In this document: one piece after another, positions 1-10,457 of the stretch | Numbering within the stretch: position 1 is the stretch's first letter | Layout: each line of letters starts with the position of its first letter | NCBI RefSeq assembly: GCF_001039355.2 | Contig: NW_019773749.1 | Span: forward strand, 17,851-53,620 | Source: Lingula anatina | Lineage: Eukaryota; Brachiopoda; Lingulata; Lingulida; Lingulidae | Length of the DNA stretch: 35,770 bases | Direction: 5' to 3' | Notes under the pieces: model-generated | What the model saw: the letters and a program-made list of their open reading frames with translations, nothing else | Told to the model about the DNA's origin: nothing | Databases searched by the model: none | Position numbers and translations under genes: made by a program

Positions 1-73
1 CCAAAACAGCAAAAAAAAAAAAAAAAATGCTTTTAAATTTTATAAAAGGCCCCAATAAATTTTTAAAAAAAAA

Positions 74-115
<42 letters not shown>

Positions 116-440
116 AAACAAACAAACAAAAAAAAACATGAACAAAAAGTTCTTTTAACCAAGTACATTTAATTATAAGTACCCCGACCTCTTCTGAGAT
201 TCAGAATCCCCCTCTGGGGAGCCACATGATTGGTTGATAAAAAAGGCCAAAACGGAATGAAAGAATTTATTATTTGAACAAGGCCATGTTTAAGAATATT
301 CCTGATTTGAACCAGTTTGAAATACGGGCAAGGTTCCTGTCTACTCAAAAAATCCCAGGTAGGTCAAAGTTTTGGTTATTAATAATCTTCTTTAATTGTC
401 AGTACTTATAGACCAGATGAAACATTTATATAAATATAAT
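1..440. repeat. A-rich simple sequence and unassigned DNA at left edge
   Basis: The first ~140 bases are almost entirely A runs with a short AAAC microsatellite, a low-complexity tract typical of a retroposon tail or simple repeat. The remaining 300 bases show no ORF of note, no recognisable RNA gene and no inverted repeat. Nothing functional is supported here. Confidence 0.6.
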
Positions 441-479
441 AATTGGTACCTTTGGTTACTTTCTTCCCAATATTTCTCA

Positions 480-849
480 GAGGAATTAAAAAAAAAAAGA
501 GAAATAAAAATTTGGGTCCATCTTTAGCATGTTGCTATAGGCTAATGTCTCCTAAATGTAGGCCAATGATTTTCAAACACACTCATCTTGTATGTATCAC
601 AGCAAACTTCCACAGAGGCACACATATTCTTAGCAGATTAATTAAAACTATGTTATGTTCAGTGNGAGGAATTAAAAAAAAAAGAGAAATAAAAATTTGG
701 GTCCATCTTTAGCACATTGCTATAGGCTAATGTCTCCTAAATGTAGGCCAATGATTTTCAAACACACTCATCTTGTATGTATCACAGCAAACTTCCACAG
801 AGGCACACATTTTCTTAGTAGATTAATTAAAACTATGTTATGTTCAGTG
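480..849. repeat. 185-bp direct repeat across an N at 665
   Basis: Bases 480-664 and 666-849 are near-identical, with a one-base difference in an A run and a few substitutions. They are separated only by the single N at 665. The short ORF running through the first copy crosses the N and is not a gene. A repeat ending exactly at an ambiguous base is best read as two overlapping contig ends, or two alleles, joined without being merged. Confidence 0.75.
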
Positions 850-1289
850 CCCTTTGAATAATTAAGCCTTTACATCACACTTAAATGTATCCCCCATCTC
901 ACCTATTGTGCTGACTGCATTATTTTAATACACTGTATAATAGTTCAGGGGGGGGGGGGGCAGAAGCTGGAAGGGGGGTATTCTAGTCTCCATTCTTTTT
1001 CCATACATTACCATGGAAACAGCTTATATTTTTTAGTTTTAAAACTGATACTCATGACTAAAATGTGTGAAAGCTTATTCTGAGAGGTTTTTCTTTTTCT
1101 TTTTACCCATTACTCGTTTTTTTCAACCCATATTGATCAAGGCTATGAATAATATCCGGAAGCTATCAGAACAAGCTTTCACAATTTTTGGTCATCAGTA
1201 TCACTACTGGATATGAAATATGTGATGACAATGAAAGGTAAGATTTCACAGGCATTTAAAACTATGGAACTGTTCAGAATGAGTTATGT
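850..1289. other. Non-coding stretch with a 13-base G run
   Basis: No gene is visible. A run of 13 G at 948-960 is the only distinct feature and is a likely site of assembly uncertainty. Confidence 0.5.
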
Positions 1290-1291
1290 CA

Positions 1292-1480
1292 ATTTAGCTA
1301 GTGTTCTTGCTGAATCTGATCAGATTAACAGACTGACATTCCTCCACTTGTGTCCAATGTACTCTGAGACTCATAATCAACAGCTTCTTTGTATTAACAC
1401 CAGGAGGAGGAGGGGTGTTTGTCTGTTATTTGATTGCATTCAGCAAGAGTCCCCATGAAGTTAGTGTGCATTGGCTAGGT
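1292..1480. mobile_element. MITE, GATC-type TIR family, copy 1
   Basis: The left end has TTCTTGCTGAATCTGATCAG and the right end has GCATTCAGCAAGAGTCCCC, so the two ends are inverted copies of each other. The interior (CCTCCACTT near the left, CCAGGAGGAGG near the right) matches the element at about 9360-9535. No transposase is encoded, so this is a non-autonomous element. Boundaries are approximate. Two short ORFs overlapping it are by-products of the repeat. Confidence 0.55.
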
Positions 1481-1895
1481 CAACATATAGATAAACTATT
1501 ACACTACAGGGGTTTTTACTTGCTTTCACAGCTTCACTTCCTTATGTTTGGGCAGACGTTGATTTTAATTTCAAAAGTGTCTGTGGGGAGCACAGGGGCT
1601 CCATTCAGGGGACTCTCTTGTATAATGTCCTATCCAGGGGCTATATTCACGAAACTATGGGTCTTACGTGAAATTTTACAAGAATTTGTAAGTTACAACC
1701 TTTCAGAAATACAGCTCCAGGCTATGAAGTTGTCAGCCTCTCAAAATGGACTGTTCTAGTTAAGTGTACCAAATACTTATCAAAATCAATAAATGATTAT
1801 ATGTATTTATATATACATAATTAGATGAAATGCAGAAATGCATGTACATGGGGCCCTTGGGGATGGGGTTTCGGGAAAAGACTCTGCTCTGGGTT
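1481..1895. other. Unassigned non-coding DNA
   Basis: An open frame of about 114 codons crosses from the preceding MITE into this stretch. It has no recognisable domain and its start lies inside the transposon, so I do not call it a gene. Confidence 0.4.
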
Positions 1896-2789
1896 ACTCT
1901 ACGCAACACATACTATTTTGGTATAATTTCAGCCTTTTGGTTGCTATAACATCCTTATTCTTTTTGTCATTATATAGCGTACATATATACTACCAATCAG
2001 CAACTCTAAATAAAGCACCGTCGACACGGTTTAAATCGTGGTATAATATAATCGATGGCGTTTATCCGGACAAATATATGCCTCTATCAGAATATTGCTT
2101 TAAAAAGACCGAGGGCGAAAGCTGGTTTCACTCACTCTTGTCACAGGGTTAATTAAATATTTTGCTGGAAAAAACAAGAAATTTTGTCTAAATAGGAATA
2201 GACACACCTGGGGGTGGAGCCCCATTGCCGGTCCCAAGCCCAGAGAACAATGAGAGACTGCGTGTTACAGTCTCGTATAGATCTCGTTTTCCGGTTTTCT
2301 GGAAAACGTGCCCATCCCTGTTGCCTTGTGACGAGGTTGCAAATCAAAATGCAGTCAGAAATTTATTAAAATGTGAGAAAACCGAAGAACTTAGACCTCC
2401 TTGGGAATCGGGCTTTAACTTACTGTCTACCAGCTTTCGTGGCCGTGTTTGTTCCTACATTTTATTCAAACATCTTTTCAGACAAATTGTTAGGGTTAAC
2501 TAGAAAAGTAAATTTATGGTTGGTAAATGAGCGAACATTAAGGTTGTTTGTAATTTCTTGTTTACCTTTATAAAATCGTAATCGTGCATATGCCTCGGTT
2601 TTAGAAGTTTACGCCGCGCTTATCATCTTTATAATGATAAAAATGACCAAGAAGAGTAGAAACAAATTTTACGTCTTTTGACTAGAAATATATGTCAGTA
2701 TAATTCTTGTTGGTTTTAATGATTAAAATCAATTTCTTAACCGACCAAAGGGGTTTAAGCGGCCAACATGGGACTCTACGCAACACATA
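1896..2789. mobile_element. Possible insertion bounded by 17-bp direct repeats
   Basis: The 17-mer ACTCTACGCAACACATA occurs at 1896-1912 and again at 2773-2789, 877 bases apart, as a long target-site duplication would. The enclosed DNA includes a short open frame (to 2152) with one hydrophobic, membrane-like segment, and a CCGGTCCCAAGCCC motif near 2229 resembling segments found in some LINE tails. No reverse transcriptase is present. The repeat is seen directly. That it marks a retroposed insertion is inference. Confidence 0.3.
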
Positions 2790-2984
2790 AGTATAAATCC
2801 ATATGTTTTTCAAAAAGATGGTTCTAAAAGCGTTCTGTCATCTATTTGACATGGAATAGGTGGCAGTGTAAAAGTGTTTGGTAAATATCACATGGATAAA
2901 GAAAGAACCAACAGCTGCATTCCTTTTGGAAATATAGCGATCAAAACTATGAAAGAAACCGAAATCTTAAATTAAGTGAGCTAA

Positions 2985-3472
2985 GGGACCGTTCACATGA
3001 AAAATCTATTTTCTAAAAATCAATTGGCGGTATCCAGTGGTCACGGTCTGTTCCCTGAATATCCCGTTGCGTAATTAATTAGCAGAGAGAGCGAGTTATT
3101 CCAAAGCTGTAATTAATTCTAGGCTGCGCTCGGAGGAGATTCTCTTACCTTGACGCATGCGCAGTAGGAAGTTAGAAAGTAAATGGCGGTCGCAGTTGCT
3201 TTGAAAACAAGCACTACCACTAGCCATATTACGCGTCTGTATGCTCGCGTCGTCACAACTAAACTGATTAACTCCACAGCTTAGAGATACTACTGCGCAT
3301 GCGTCAAGGTATCAGAATCTCCTCCGAGCGCAGCGGAGAATTAATTACAGCTTTGGAAGTAACTCGCTCGCGCTGCCAGTAATTACGCCGTGGGGCATTC
3401 AGGGCACAGACCGTGATCACAAGATACCGCCAATAGGATTTTAGAAAATAGATTTTTCATGTGAACGGCCCC
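2985..3472. mobile_element. PIF/Harbinger-like MITE with long inverted arms
   Basis: The left end GGGACCGTTCACATGAAAAA and the right end (reverse complement GGGGCCGTTCACATG) match. The inverted arms extend about 180 bases on each side with scattered mismatches around a centre near 3180-3290. A TAA flanks both ends (2982-2984 and 3473-3475), the 3-bp TWA target duplication typical of PIF/Harbinger transposons. There is no coding capacity. Each arm carries a GCGCATGCG-type sequence resembling an NRF-1 site. Confidence 0.8.
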
Positions 3473-3849
3473 TAAGGGGCAGTTGAAAAGAAGATAATTT
3501 CGACTGATGATTAAACGAGCCTCGTGCAGATGCATTGCGACACCATTAAAATTAATTTGCAAGTCTGTACAGGCCTTCCGTTTTTTTAATTTTTTTTTTA
3601 TTTTTTTTTTTTAAGAAAAAGAAAAATTATAGAGTATAATTTTTATTCAAATTTTATGTGCAATTTAGTAACATTCAATTTCAAAAGCACTTTGCAATCA
3701 CTAATTAATTACGTAAACGCAATGAATCAATAAATGGTAGTATTATTAAAAGATTTTCCATTTATGTCCCAATCATCTAACAACAAAACGCAAACAGTCC
3801 GTTAATGCTGGTCTTGTGGCCGGAAGCTGGTACCCGATGCCTGCGGGCC

Positions 3850-3902
3850 GTGGGCAATTTCCCGTCTAAACGCTTCGTGGGGAATGGCGGGAAAGTGCCC
3901 AC
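3850..3902. repeat. GC-rich hairpin
   Basis: GTGGGCAATTTCCCG (3850-3864) pairs with CGGGAAAGTGCCCAC (3888-3902) with one mismatch across a 23-base loop. It stands out as a GC-rich island in AT-rich surroundings. It could be a small inverted-repeat transposon remnant or a structured RNA segment; nothing decides which. Confidence 0.5.
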
Positions 3903-4677
3903 GCCCGGATACTTCAGCCTTTATAACATTATAACTCCAGCTTTGTTTTTATTGGCACGGGGCCTTAAAGTTTAAGAATATCGTCCCGTTTTAGACAACA
4001 TGGTGCAAGTTTGTGAGTACAAACTATTCTCTATAGACACTATACTGGTACACATTATGAAGCACAAGAATTTACCAATTCCTACAGAAAAAGGTACTGA
4101 AGGCAATTAAGACGCATTTACTACAGTCTTAACATAATTAAACCAAGAAGTTCTGTTGTAACTCCTTGATTAAACCTAGACTAACTTCAACTTTATCTAA
4201 GGAGATGAAGACAAAAATAAAGTGACTCAATCCTTTTACAAGTGAAAGTATCCATCAAAACTTTATTCAAGTTCCAAGTATAAAAATACATACAAAGACT
4301 CAAGTTATATGACTACAACTCGAGCACCTCAATGATTTAAACTAAACTTTGACATATACACTGTAACTCAATTTAAAATAGAAGTTTCTCAAATGTAATT
4401 TTGCTCTGAAATCGCAACTACCTGTATGATACAAGTCAAGAATAAAGCAAGCTTGCTTTGAAATATTTCATATCTCACATTTCACTGTATGACCGTCCAT
4501 GTAAATTTCAATAGGAATTTTTTTTATCCGGAGAAGAGGGTGCATATTTAATGAATTGGATATATCTGTCAACTATAACACTTGAGAAAATCATAACATT
4601 AGTAATATAAGTAAATTGCGATCCTCTATCTTGAGAGATGACCGTGTGTACCCTGCCATCCCACACGAGGAGCAGAC

Positions 4678-4739
4678 TGTGCGAAAACATAATGAAATAT
4701 TTTCTGCAACGTAAAATATTTCATTACAGATTTTGCACA
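4678..4739. repeat. Long AT-rich hairpin with 14-bp perfect stem
   Basis: TAATGAAATATTTT (4690-4703) is perfectly complementary to AAAATATTTCATTA (4713-4726) across a 9-base loop. Pairing continues imperfectly outward (TGTGC / GCACA) to about 4678-4739. The length is compatible with a pre-miRNA-like fold, but the stem is very AU-rich and there is no evidence of transcription. Confidence 0.55.
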
Positions 4740-5919
4740 AGCTATCAATGTAAAGCCTCTTCATGTAAAAGCATTTACATCAAGTCGGATTTTACAAATC
4801 TGTGAGGGTTGTTAGATATGGTTAATGTACGGGTTATGATCTTCTCAAAAGCTATACTGACAAACAACTCCACATCATCAAAAGCACAAATTTGAAAAAT
4901 AACTACACCACTAGGATTGAAATAAAACAGACGACCATAAGTGGTGGTAATGCCTATGTGGTAATGTTTTTGTGAGCGAAAATCTATCTGCATTTAGAAT
5001 GTGGATAAAACATCTGGATATTCAATTTTATTTTTTAAAATATGACTATAGAGGCAGACTCAAAATTTTCACACAGAACCACAATTCATCCTATTCAACT
5101 GATCATTTATGGAATTATGAACTATCATCCCGAACTTCAGTTTCTCTTAAGCTATTGAAATAAAATGGTGCACTGTCTTAAGTGAAAAATTAAAACTTAC
5201 TAAATGCAATTACACCAGACCCATATCTGTGTCCCATGAACCGCAAAAATTCTCAATATAGACTTGACTACATTATTAGATTGTATTCCTCTTACATTCT
5301 GTATATCGCTCTTCATTACCATTCCACATTCTTTAAAGTTTTTTCGCAGACAAACCGTCTTTAAAAACCAAGACTGCCAAGGACGACTGATCATCAATGG
5401 AAGTGGCAAAAGGGGCTCGTTGCTAGCGCCATTAAGTGTTTCACATCTTGGACATTTGGGCTAGGATTGTTGGTGTCTGCGTTCAGGAATTATTTCTGGA
5501 AAACTGCACCTCCGTGGCCTACAAATGAAATGTAATGTGTTAACACAAAAGTATGAAAAGCTTGCAGTAATTGCAACAAAGAACATGAATGTCACTGGTA
5601 TTTACACACCGTTAACACTTCAGTATTTTGGCGTTTCAGAAGTTTTTTGTTCTTAACATGATCAGAGCAGAGTTCAAACGCGCTTCTTTTATTTAAAAAG
5701 TGTGAATTTTTAGACTAAATAGCAGCTTTAAAAAAATTCATTAAAAAAAGTTTAATAAAAAAAAGGAAAGAAAAACCTTATAAAGTGGGTCAAGGGGAAT
5801 GTACACTGCCTTGTGAAAGTTAGCTGTAAAATTAATGTGGCTAAGGGCTTTATCTCAAAAGTTAAGTAAGGTAAGAAAAATGGCTTTAGTGTATTATTCT
5901 CCCCAATAAAATGAGTTAC

Positions 5920-6058
5920 CTTTTACGGCTTGGAAGGTTTCCATTTTAGTGAAACACCGCATGCTTCTGATGTTCCCCCAGGCAGCCACCTTCCCATGGC
6001 AGGAATCACCAGCCAAGGATTGATTGAAAGGATTACATTTGCCACTCGTTTTGCACTT
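5920..6058 (-). CDS. Candidate internal exon, unidentified (CHG..WG..CF motif)
   Basis: On the minus strand a TTTTCGTAAG acceptor precedes an open segment of 46 codons ending in an AAAAG|GTAACT donor. The predicted peptide is cysteine-bearing and includes CHGKVAAWGN followed by CFTKME. It is related to the exon-like segment at 7246-7388, which has CHG, WG, CF and ME in the same order. Its entry phase fits the exit phase of the segment at 6547-6707. I do not recognise the family. It could be an exon of an unknown gene or a repeat-derived pseudo-exon. Confidence 0.3.
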
Positions 6059-6546
6059 CTTACGAAAAGTAATATAAAGGAAACATAGCATTAGCTTTTG
6101 CCTTTACCTCCCCCACCCCTCCCCAATGTACCAACTCTGAAAAGTGGTTTATCCCAAGAGTGTGGTGAATGGACGAGTGAAATAATTTTTGTTATGACAG
6201 TAGACTGTTTCATAACAGTGCATGGCTAAGAGCTCTTTAATACTATCTACCAGAACTTTGAAATGAAAATGAGATTGGTTGTCAAGGATAAAAGTAATTC
6301 GTTTAGAGTGACAGTGGGCTGCCTCATGAAAGTGTCTCGGGTTTCAAACTTATCAACCTCATTCATCTCAAAATATAAATAAACTTTTTAGCATAAATAA
6401 AAGTTTTTAAAAGAATTATGCTTGTTTTCAATCAATCTGACTTTACAGTTAAAACTCTGGACTGCTCCAATTTTATCCATTATAGACTAGCTTTAATTTC
6501 TTTTATGAAACGCATATCTGTTATCTTAATGAGCAGCAGTGAGTAC
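6059..6546. other. Unassigned DNA between exon-like segments
   Basis: No gene, RNA or clear repeat is recognised. If the neighbouring exon-like segments belong to one transcript, this would be an intron. Confidence 0.3.
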
Positions 6547-6707
6547 CTGTGACATGATGGCTTCACCAATCAGTGAGAAGTAGGCATTCAAGTCAGCGTC
6601 TCTTCCAAGGCAAACCCAGCACTATCAGGTCGCCGACTTCTTGCTGTCCAGCAGCTTTGTTTTCACGTTGGGATTTTCCAGGATCTCATCTCCTTTTCTT
6701 TTGATCT
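6547..6707 (-). pseudogene. Exon-like segment with two in-frame stops
   Basis: On the minus strand the segment is bounded by a CCGTTTTAG acceptor and a CACAG|GTACTC donor. One frame gives a credible hydrophilic peptide (IKRKGDEILENPNVK), then two adjacent stops (TGA TAG), then resumes with GRDADLNAYFSLIGEAIMSQ up to the donor. Good splice signals on both sides and protein-like sequence on both sides of the stops suggest a decayed exon. An alternative is a real exon starting just after the TAG, which also ends in AG. I cannot name the family. Confidence 0.35.
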
Positions 6708-6977
6708 CTAAAACGGTAACACTTGTTTATTGAATTACCAAGTCTTTTTATCATATCCCCATTTCTGTGCAATCAATGACTGTGACATACTAATGATTGC
6801 CTGGACAAATCGATTTTTCACAATGTGTGAATTTAGTGTTGTAACCATTAGATTTTTTCATAAGTTTTCAAAAGAATTTTTGATTTTATTCAAGTTTTAA
6901 TGTATCTGTTACTTCATGTTTCTAAAAAATATGTCAGAGTGTTGTTAATAATAATAATAATAATATTAAAATGCAAA

Positions 6978-7158
6978 TCCAGTTTTATTGAAGTTTGTAT
7001 TCGAACCACTGGATCCTGATACAGTGGTTGAATACAACCACTGGATCCTGATACAGACCAGTAGACTCTAGGAAAGTTGTAGTCCAGTTTTATTGAAGTT
7101 TGTATTCAGACCACTGGATCCTGATTCAGACCAGTAGACTCTAGGAAAGTTGTAGTCC
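6978..7158. repeat. Imperfect tandem repeat, two units
   Basis: Two units beginning TCCAGTTTTATTGAAGTTTG and ending CTAGGAAAGTTGTAGTCC lie head to tail (6978-7082 and 7083-7158). The first contains an extra internal duplication of CCACTGGATCCTGATACAG. An ATA/TAA microsatellite precedes it at about 6949-6966. Confidence 0.75.
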
Positions 7159-7245
7159 GAATGGCCAGTAAAGTGAAAAACTTATGGGGCAGACCGCAAA
7201 TGAAAAATATTTTAGTCTATTTCTCTCGCCAATAACACGGGTTAC

Positions 7246-7388
7246 CTCTGAGGGTTTTCCATCTCATTGAAACACCATATACCTTGGACGCTTCCCCAGT
7301 GCAGCCACCTTGTAGGCAGACCATGGCAGAACTCGTTGGCACAAAGGATTGATGGTAATATCTAAAGTGTAGGTGTGGCCCTCTTCTC
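7246..7388 (-). pseudogene. Exon-like segment related to 5920-6058
   Basis: The minus-strand segment lies between an ATCTGCAAG acceptor and a CAGAG|GTAACC donor. Its nucleotide sequence aligns with the candidate exon at 5920-6058 (shared CAATCCTT, CTGCCATGG, AAGGTGGCTGC, GGTGTTTCA). In the frame that keeps the shared motif the peptide has FCHG, HWG, CFNEME, but an early TAG interrupts it. It therefore looks like a degenerate duplicate of that exon, or a second copy of a shared repeat. Confidence 0.35.
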
Positions 7389-7527
7389 CTTGCAGATGTC
7401 AGTGGGAGCTCTATCTAGAATCACCATAATAGAGTTCTGTAAGCAGAAAGAAAAACGGATAAATGAGTTTTCCCTACCTATGTCAGCCCTCTGCAGTCTG
7501 CTTCCTGGACCTGCAATAAGAAGAAAC

Positions 7528-7812
7528 CTAAAACGCGTGGGAATAATGCAATGACACTACAACAATAGAGCCTAGACCAGCAGAAAGCCGATGATGTATC
7601 CTGCGAAGATTCCTGAGCGACGATTCCTCGTGCGGAGAAGCGAAGGTTTTAGCTGGCCAGCTTAGAGAAACGTCGAATCCACCGTCCAGACGTCTGCGTG
7701 TGCAAGAAACATTATGTCGATGAACGATGCGTTGACGAAGGATGAGGGAAAGCTTCGGAAAGATGCGAGTTAACTCCCGTGTCCTTTTTGCTTGATATGG
7801 GACGCAGCACAT
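7528..7812 (-). CDS. Possible first exon / uncertain 94-aa ORF
   Basis: An open frame of 94 codons starts at 7812, about 65 bases downstream of a TATA-like box on the same strand. The stretch is richer in G+C and CpG than its surroundings. The predicted protein is arginine-rich with no recognised domain, no signal peptide and no clear membrane helix. It could be a 5' exon or leader of the minus-strand segments further left, or not coding at all. I rate the ORF itself low and the compositional island as the firmer observation. Confidence 0.2.
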   Translation of the reverse strand: MCCVPYQAKRTRELTRIFPKLSLILRQRIVHRHNVSCTRRRLDGGFDVSLSWPAKTFASPHEESSLRNLRRIHHRLSAGLGSIVVVSLHYSHAF

Positions 7813-7848
7813 GTCATCCTTTCTGTTGCTCTACATCAGTCCGCTGTT

Positions 7849-7883
7849 GAATGACCGCACTTTCAAAATTCCGTGCTTTTATA
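7849..7883 (-). promoter_or_regulatory. Candidate TATA-box core promoter
   Basis: Read on the minus strand, TATAAAAG (plus coordinates 7876-7883) is followed about 25 bases later by a TCATTC initiator-like sequence (7849-7854), normal spacing for a metazoan TATA promoter. A CpG-richer island and a 94-codon ORF follow. The motif is seen; promoter activity is inferred. Confidence 0.35.
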
Positions 7884-9222
7884 CCTTCAGTGATACATAG
7901 TCACATGGTGGCGTTCCTGTTGTCACCAATGGTCAACTTGTTCGAAGGGAATGGCGTTTGATAGAGGTGCGCTAATTTGATTACAATATCTTATTAACAC
8001 ATACATGTTATTTTCTATTTTAATTATTCTATTTATCATTTTTTTTATAATAAGAATAATAAGTACTAAGCAATGACTTCGAAATGTACAGTCAAATTTG
8101 ATGACAATTTCTGAACAACATATACATGTACATGTACCTTCTCCCCAAAATTGTGATAGGCACGATGTCAGTTAAACTGGTAGCTGTGAACTTCTCGCAG
8201 GCCACTATCGTGAGCGCGTATTTAAACACTTATCCAAAATGTGGATTATGTAATAGGGCGTAGGATGACTGCATTTTTAGGCAGCCTGAAGGGGCATGGT
8301 TGTTTTTTTTTTTTTCATTGTGGTGAATTTCAGTGAGTCAAATGAAAACACACTGGACTTAACATGTACAGCCACCTCAGTACTCTCAAACACATTGGAA
8401 CCAACTGACTTGGTATTCTGAGAAATGAAAAACAAGTTATCGTGATTTAACGAATCGAAGGAAAGCAGTAGTGGGTCAAATGAAAAATCTTGATTAACTT
8501 ATTCAAGCAGTAGAAACGAATGAATATTTTTGTAAAACATTTCCTGATGTAGGTCATAATAAGCATCAGACGCCTTTCTTCATGGCCGAGGGTTATCAGT
8601 GCTCTGATGCCAGTAGCATGAGTAGAGAAATTACAGACGGATATAATCATAAATAAGAGAAAATATAAAAATCAAAATGAAAGTTTTCCCATTTATCCGT
8701 TTACTTCATCCCCTTCAACCTCAGTTGAGATCTACACTTATTAATAGGCGTCATACATATAACATCGTTATAAGTCTCAGTAGCCACTGACATCCTTTCA
8801 CATCATCCTGGCGAGCATACAATCTTAGTGGCAAACAGGTTAATTGCCTATTATGCTATTGTTTCGTGGCTATAGTCACACAACAGCTCCGTTTGTGTGT
8901 TTTCTCAGTGAGGTGGTCTTTGTCTCGACCTGGCTTGAAAATAAAACTCGGGTCTTGCCTAGTCTGCCCTGAGAATACGAACTGATTCTCAATATATAGA
9001 TTCATTTTCCATTAAAAAACTCATAAAGACATAACGAGAGAAAGAATTGTTTGTCCAAATGAAAATTTAGTTACATCAGTCGAACAACTTAAATCACTGC
9101 AAAAAAATAACTAGATCTGTTCTGACACACACAAAAAAAAAACATAACCGGACTGAAATTTAAACCATGGTGACTGTTGCTCACACTACCACCTCACATT
9201 CTCCGATCGATTTAGTTTATTG
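7884..9222. other. Unassigned non-coding DNA
   Basis: The longest ORF is 67 codons (minus, 8447-8650) and unrecognised. There is a T run near 8300-8316. No RNA gene or transposon ends were identified. Confidence 0.45.
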
Positions 9223-9648
9223 AAAAACATGTCAAAACTGCAATCGACGAAGCCTATGTAAAACGTCTCAGAGAGAAACCACAATGTGCATATTTAAAGT
9301 CTTTCTCACCTTGACTTATCATCCACTATTAGGGCACGTTTCCAATAAAACTAATGTTTTACCTCGATTGATCCAACTCCTCGGGGACTCTCGCTGAATA
9401 CAATCAGAATTACAGATTAACACACCTCCACTTTTTTCCAACATAATCACCAACTGTTTCTGCTTGCCAGGAGGAGGCGTGTTAATCTGTTAATCTGACT
9501 GCATTCAGCAAGAGTCCCCGTGGAGTTGGGCAGATATACATGTACACTGTACGTAGAAAGATAGTTTCATCAATATTTGGTATTGGACGCACTGTTGTAT
9601 TGATTCCGGATTTTTAAGAGTCGTCGATTGCAGTTTTGAAATGCTTTT
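9223..9648. mobile_element. Inverted-repeat structure enclosing a GATC-family MITE
   Basis: A perfect 19-bp inverted repeat, TCAAAACTGCAATCGACGA at 9232-9250 and its reverse complement at 9621-9639, brackets this region; similarity extends a few bases outward. Inside lies a MITE at about 9360-9535 with ends ATCCAACTCCTCGGGGACTC and GAGTCCCCGTGGAGTTGG. This is the same element as at 1292-1480. It may be one larger foldback element or a MITE nested in another repeat. Confidence 0.5.
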
Positions 9649-9879
9649 GCTTTCTGATTAAGGTATAAACAAAGAACATTATATGGATGCGAAAGACTTG
9701 TTAAGTTAAGAAGTCACATTTATTAATCGCAAATGAATGAATAAAATAAATTAAGATGATTGTAAACCTAGCAAGTTATTGTGTGAAAGTGCAATTTTCA
9801 TAAGACTCAACTTGTCTGAAAATTATAAGCGTATTTGGCAAGAGTGGAAAACGCAAGTCCATTGAAGGTTGTGCTGATT

Positions 9880-9952
9880 GGCTAATTTAATGAGAAGCCT
9901 CTCGGAGATGGATCGATCCTGTTAGATCGTTCTAGGCATGCGAACCCAGTCC
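9880..9952. mobile_element. GATC-family MITE end fragment
   Basis: GATGGATCGATCCTGTTAGA followed by CTAGGCATGCGAACCCAGTC matches the outer TIR seen at 13343 (inverted) and 18345. Only this end is evident, so it is a fragment or its partner has diverged. Confidence 0.45.
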
Positions 9953-10358
9953 TATAGTGTCCAGGCTTTTGTCATGAGTATCTGATGGTAAAGATTTATG
10001 GATGTACATGTACGCCTACCCGACACTTAAAAATGCACACCTCAGCGTCGGAAGGCCTGGTGATATCTGTTCATTAGAATCCAAAACAAGTCGTTCTTAC
10101 AAGAGTTATGACAGACATTCTAAGACAATGCAAATAGACTAAAATACACAGATACAACATTTAAAATAAAAAAAACTAGATTTTACAACTGTAATATTTC
10201 ATTACAGGTCTTTGATACATAACAACTCATTTGTAGGTCTGACAAAATTTAATTTATTTTCCTACTACTACCTACTACATTGTGTACTTCCTAATTTACT
10301 AAGAATGAGAAAATAAAATGACTCATTACAGACAAAAGTCTGAGTTTTAAATGTAGTC

Positions 10359-10457
10359 GAGTAGCCAGAACTCTAACCCCGCAACGTTGTTTCCTGTGGT
10401 TCTTACAGAAATGCATTTCTTGCCACAGGAAAAGCCAATTTTGCTTGGTTGCTACTC
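10359..10457. repeat. Short inverted repeat with YY1-like site beside it
   Basis: GAGTAGCCA (10359-10367) pairs with the reverse complement of GGTTGCTACTC ending at 10457. Inside it TTTCCTGTGG pairs with CCACAGGAAA. A CAAGATGGCCGCC motif (YY1-like) follows at about 10478-10490. It may be a very small MITE. Confidence 0.35.

Larger units (their letters stand above)
3476..5919. other. Non-coding stretch with two hairpins
   Basis: Only short unrecognised ORFs (72 codons or fewer) occur on either strand. Structure is limited to a T-rich tract near 3580-3615, a GC-rich hairpin at 3850-3902 and a long AT-rich hairpin at 4678-4739. No protein, tRNA or rRNA could be recognised. Confidence 0.5.
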
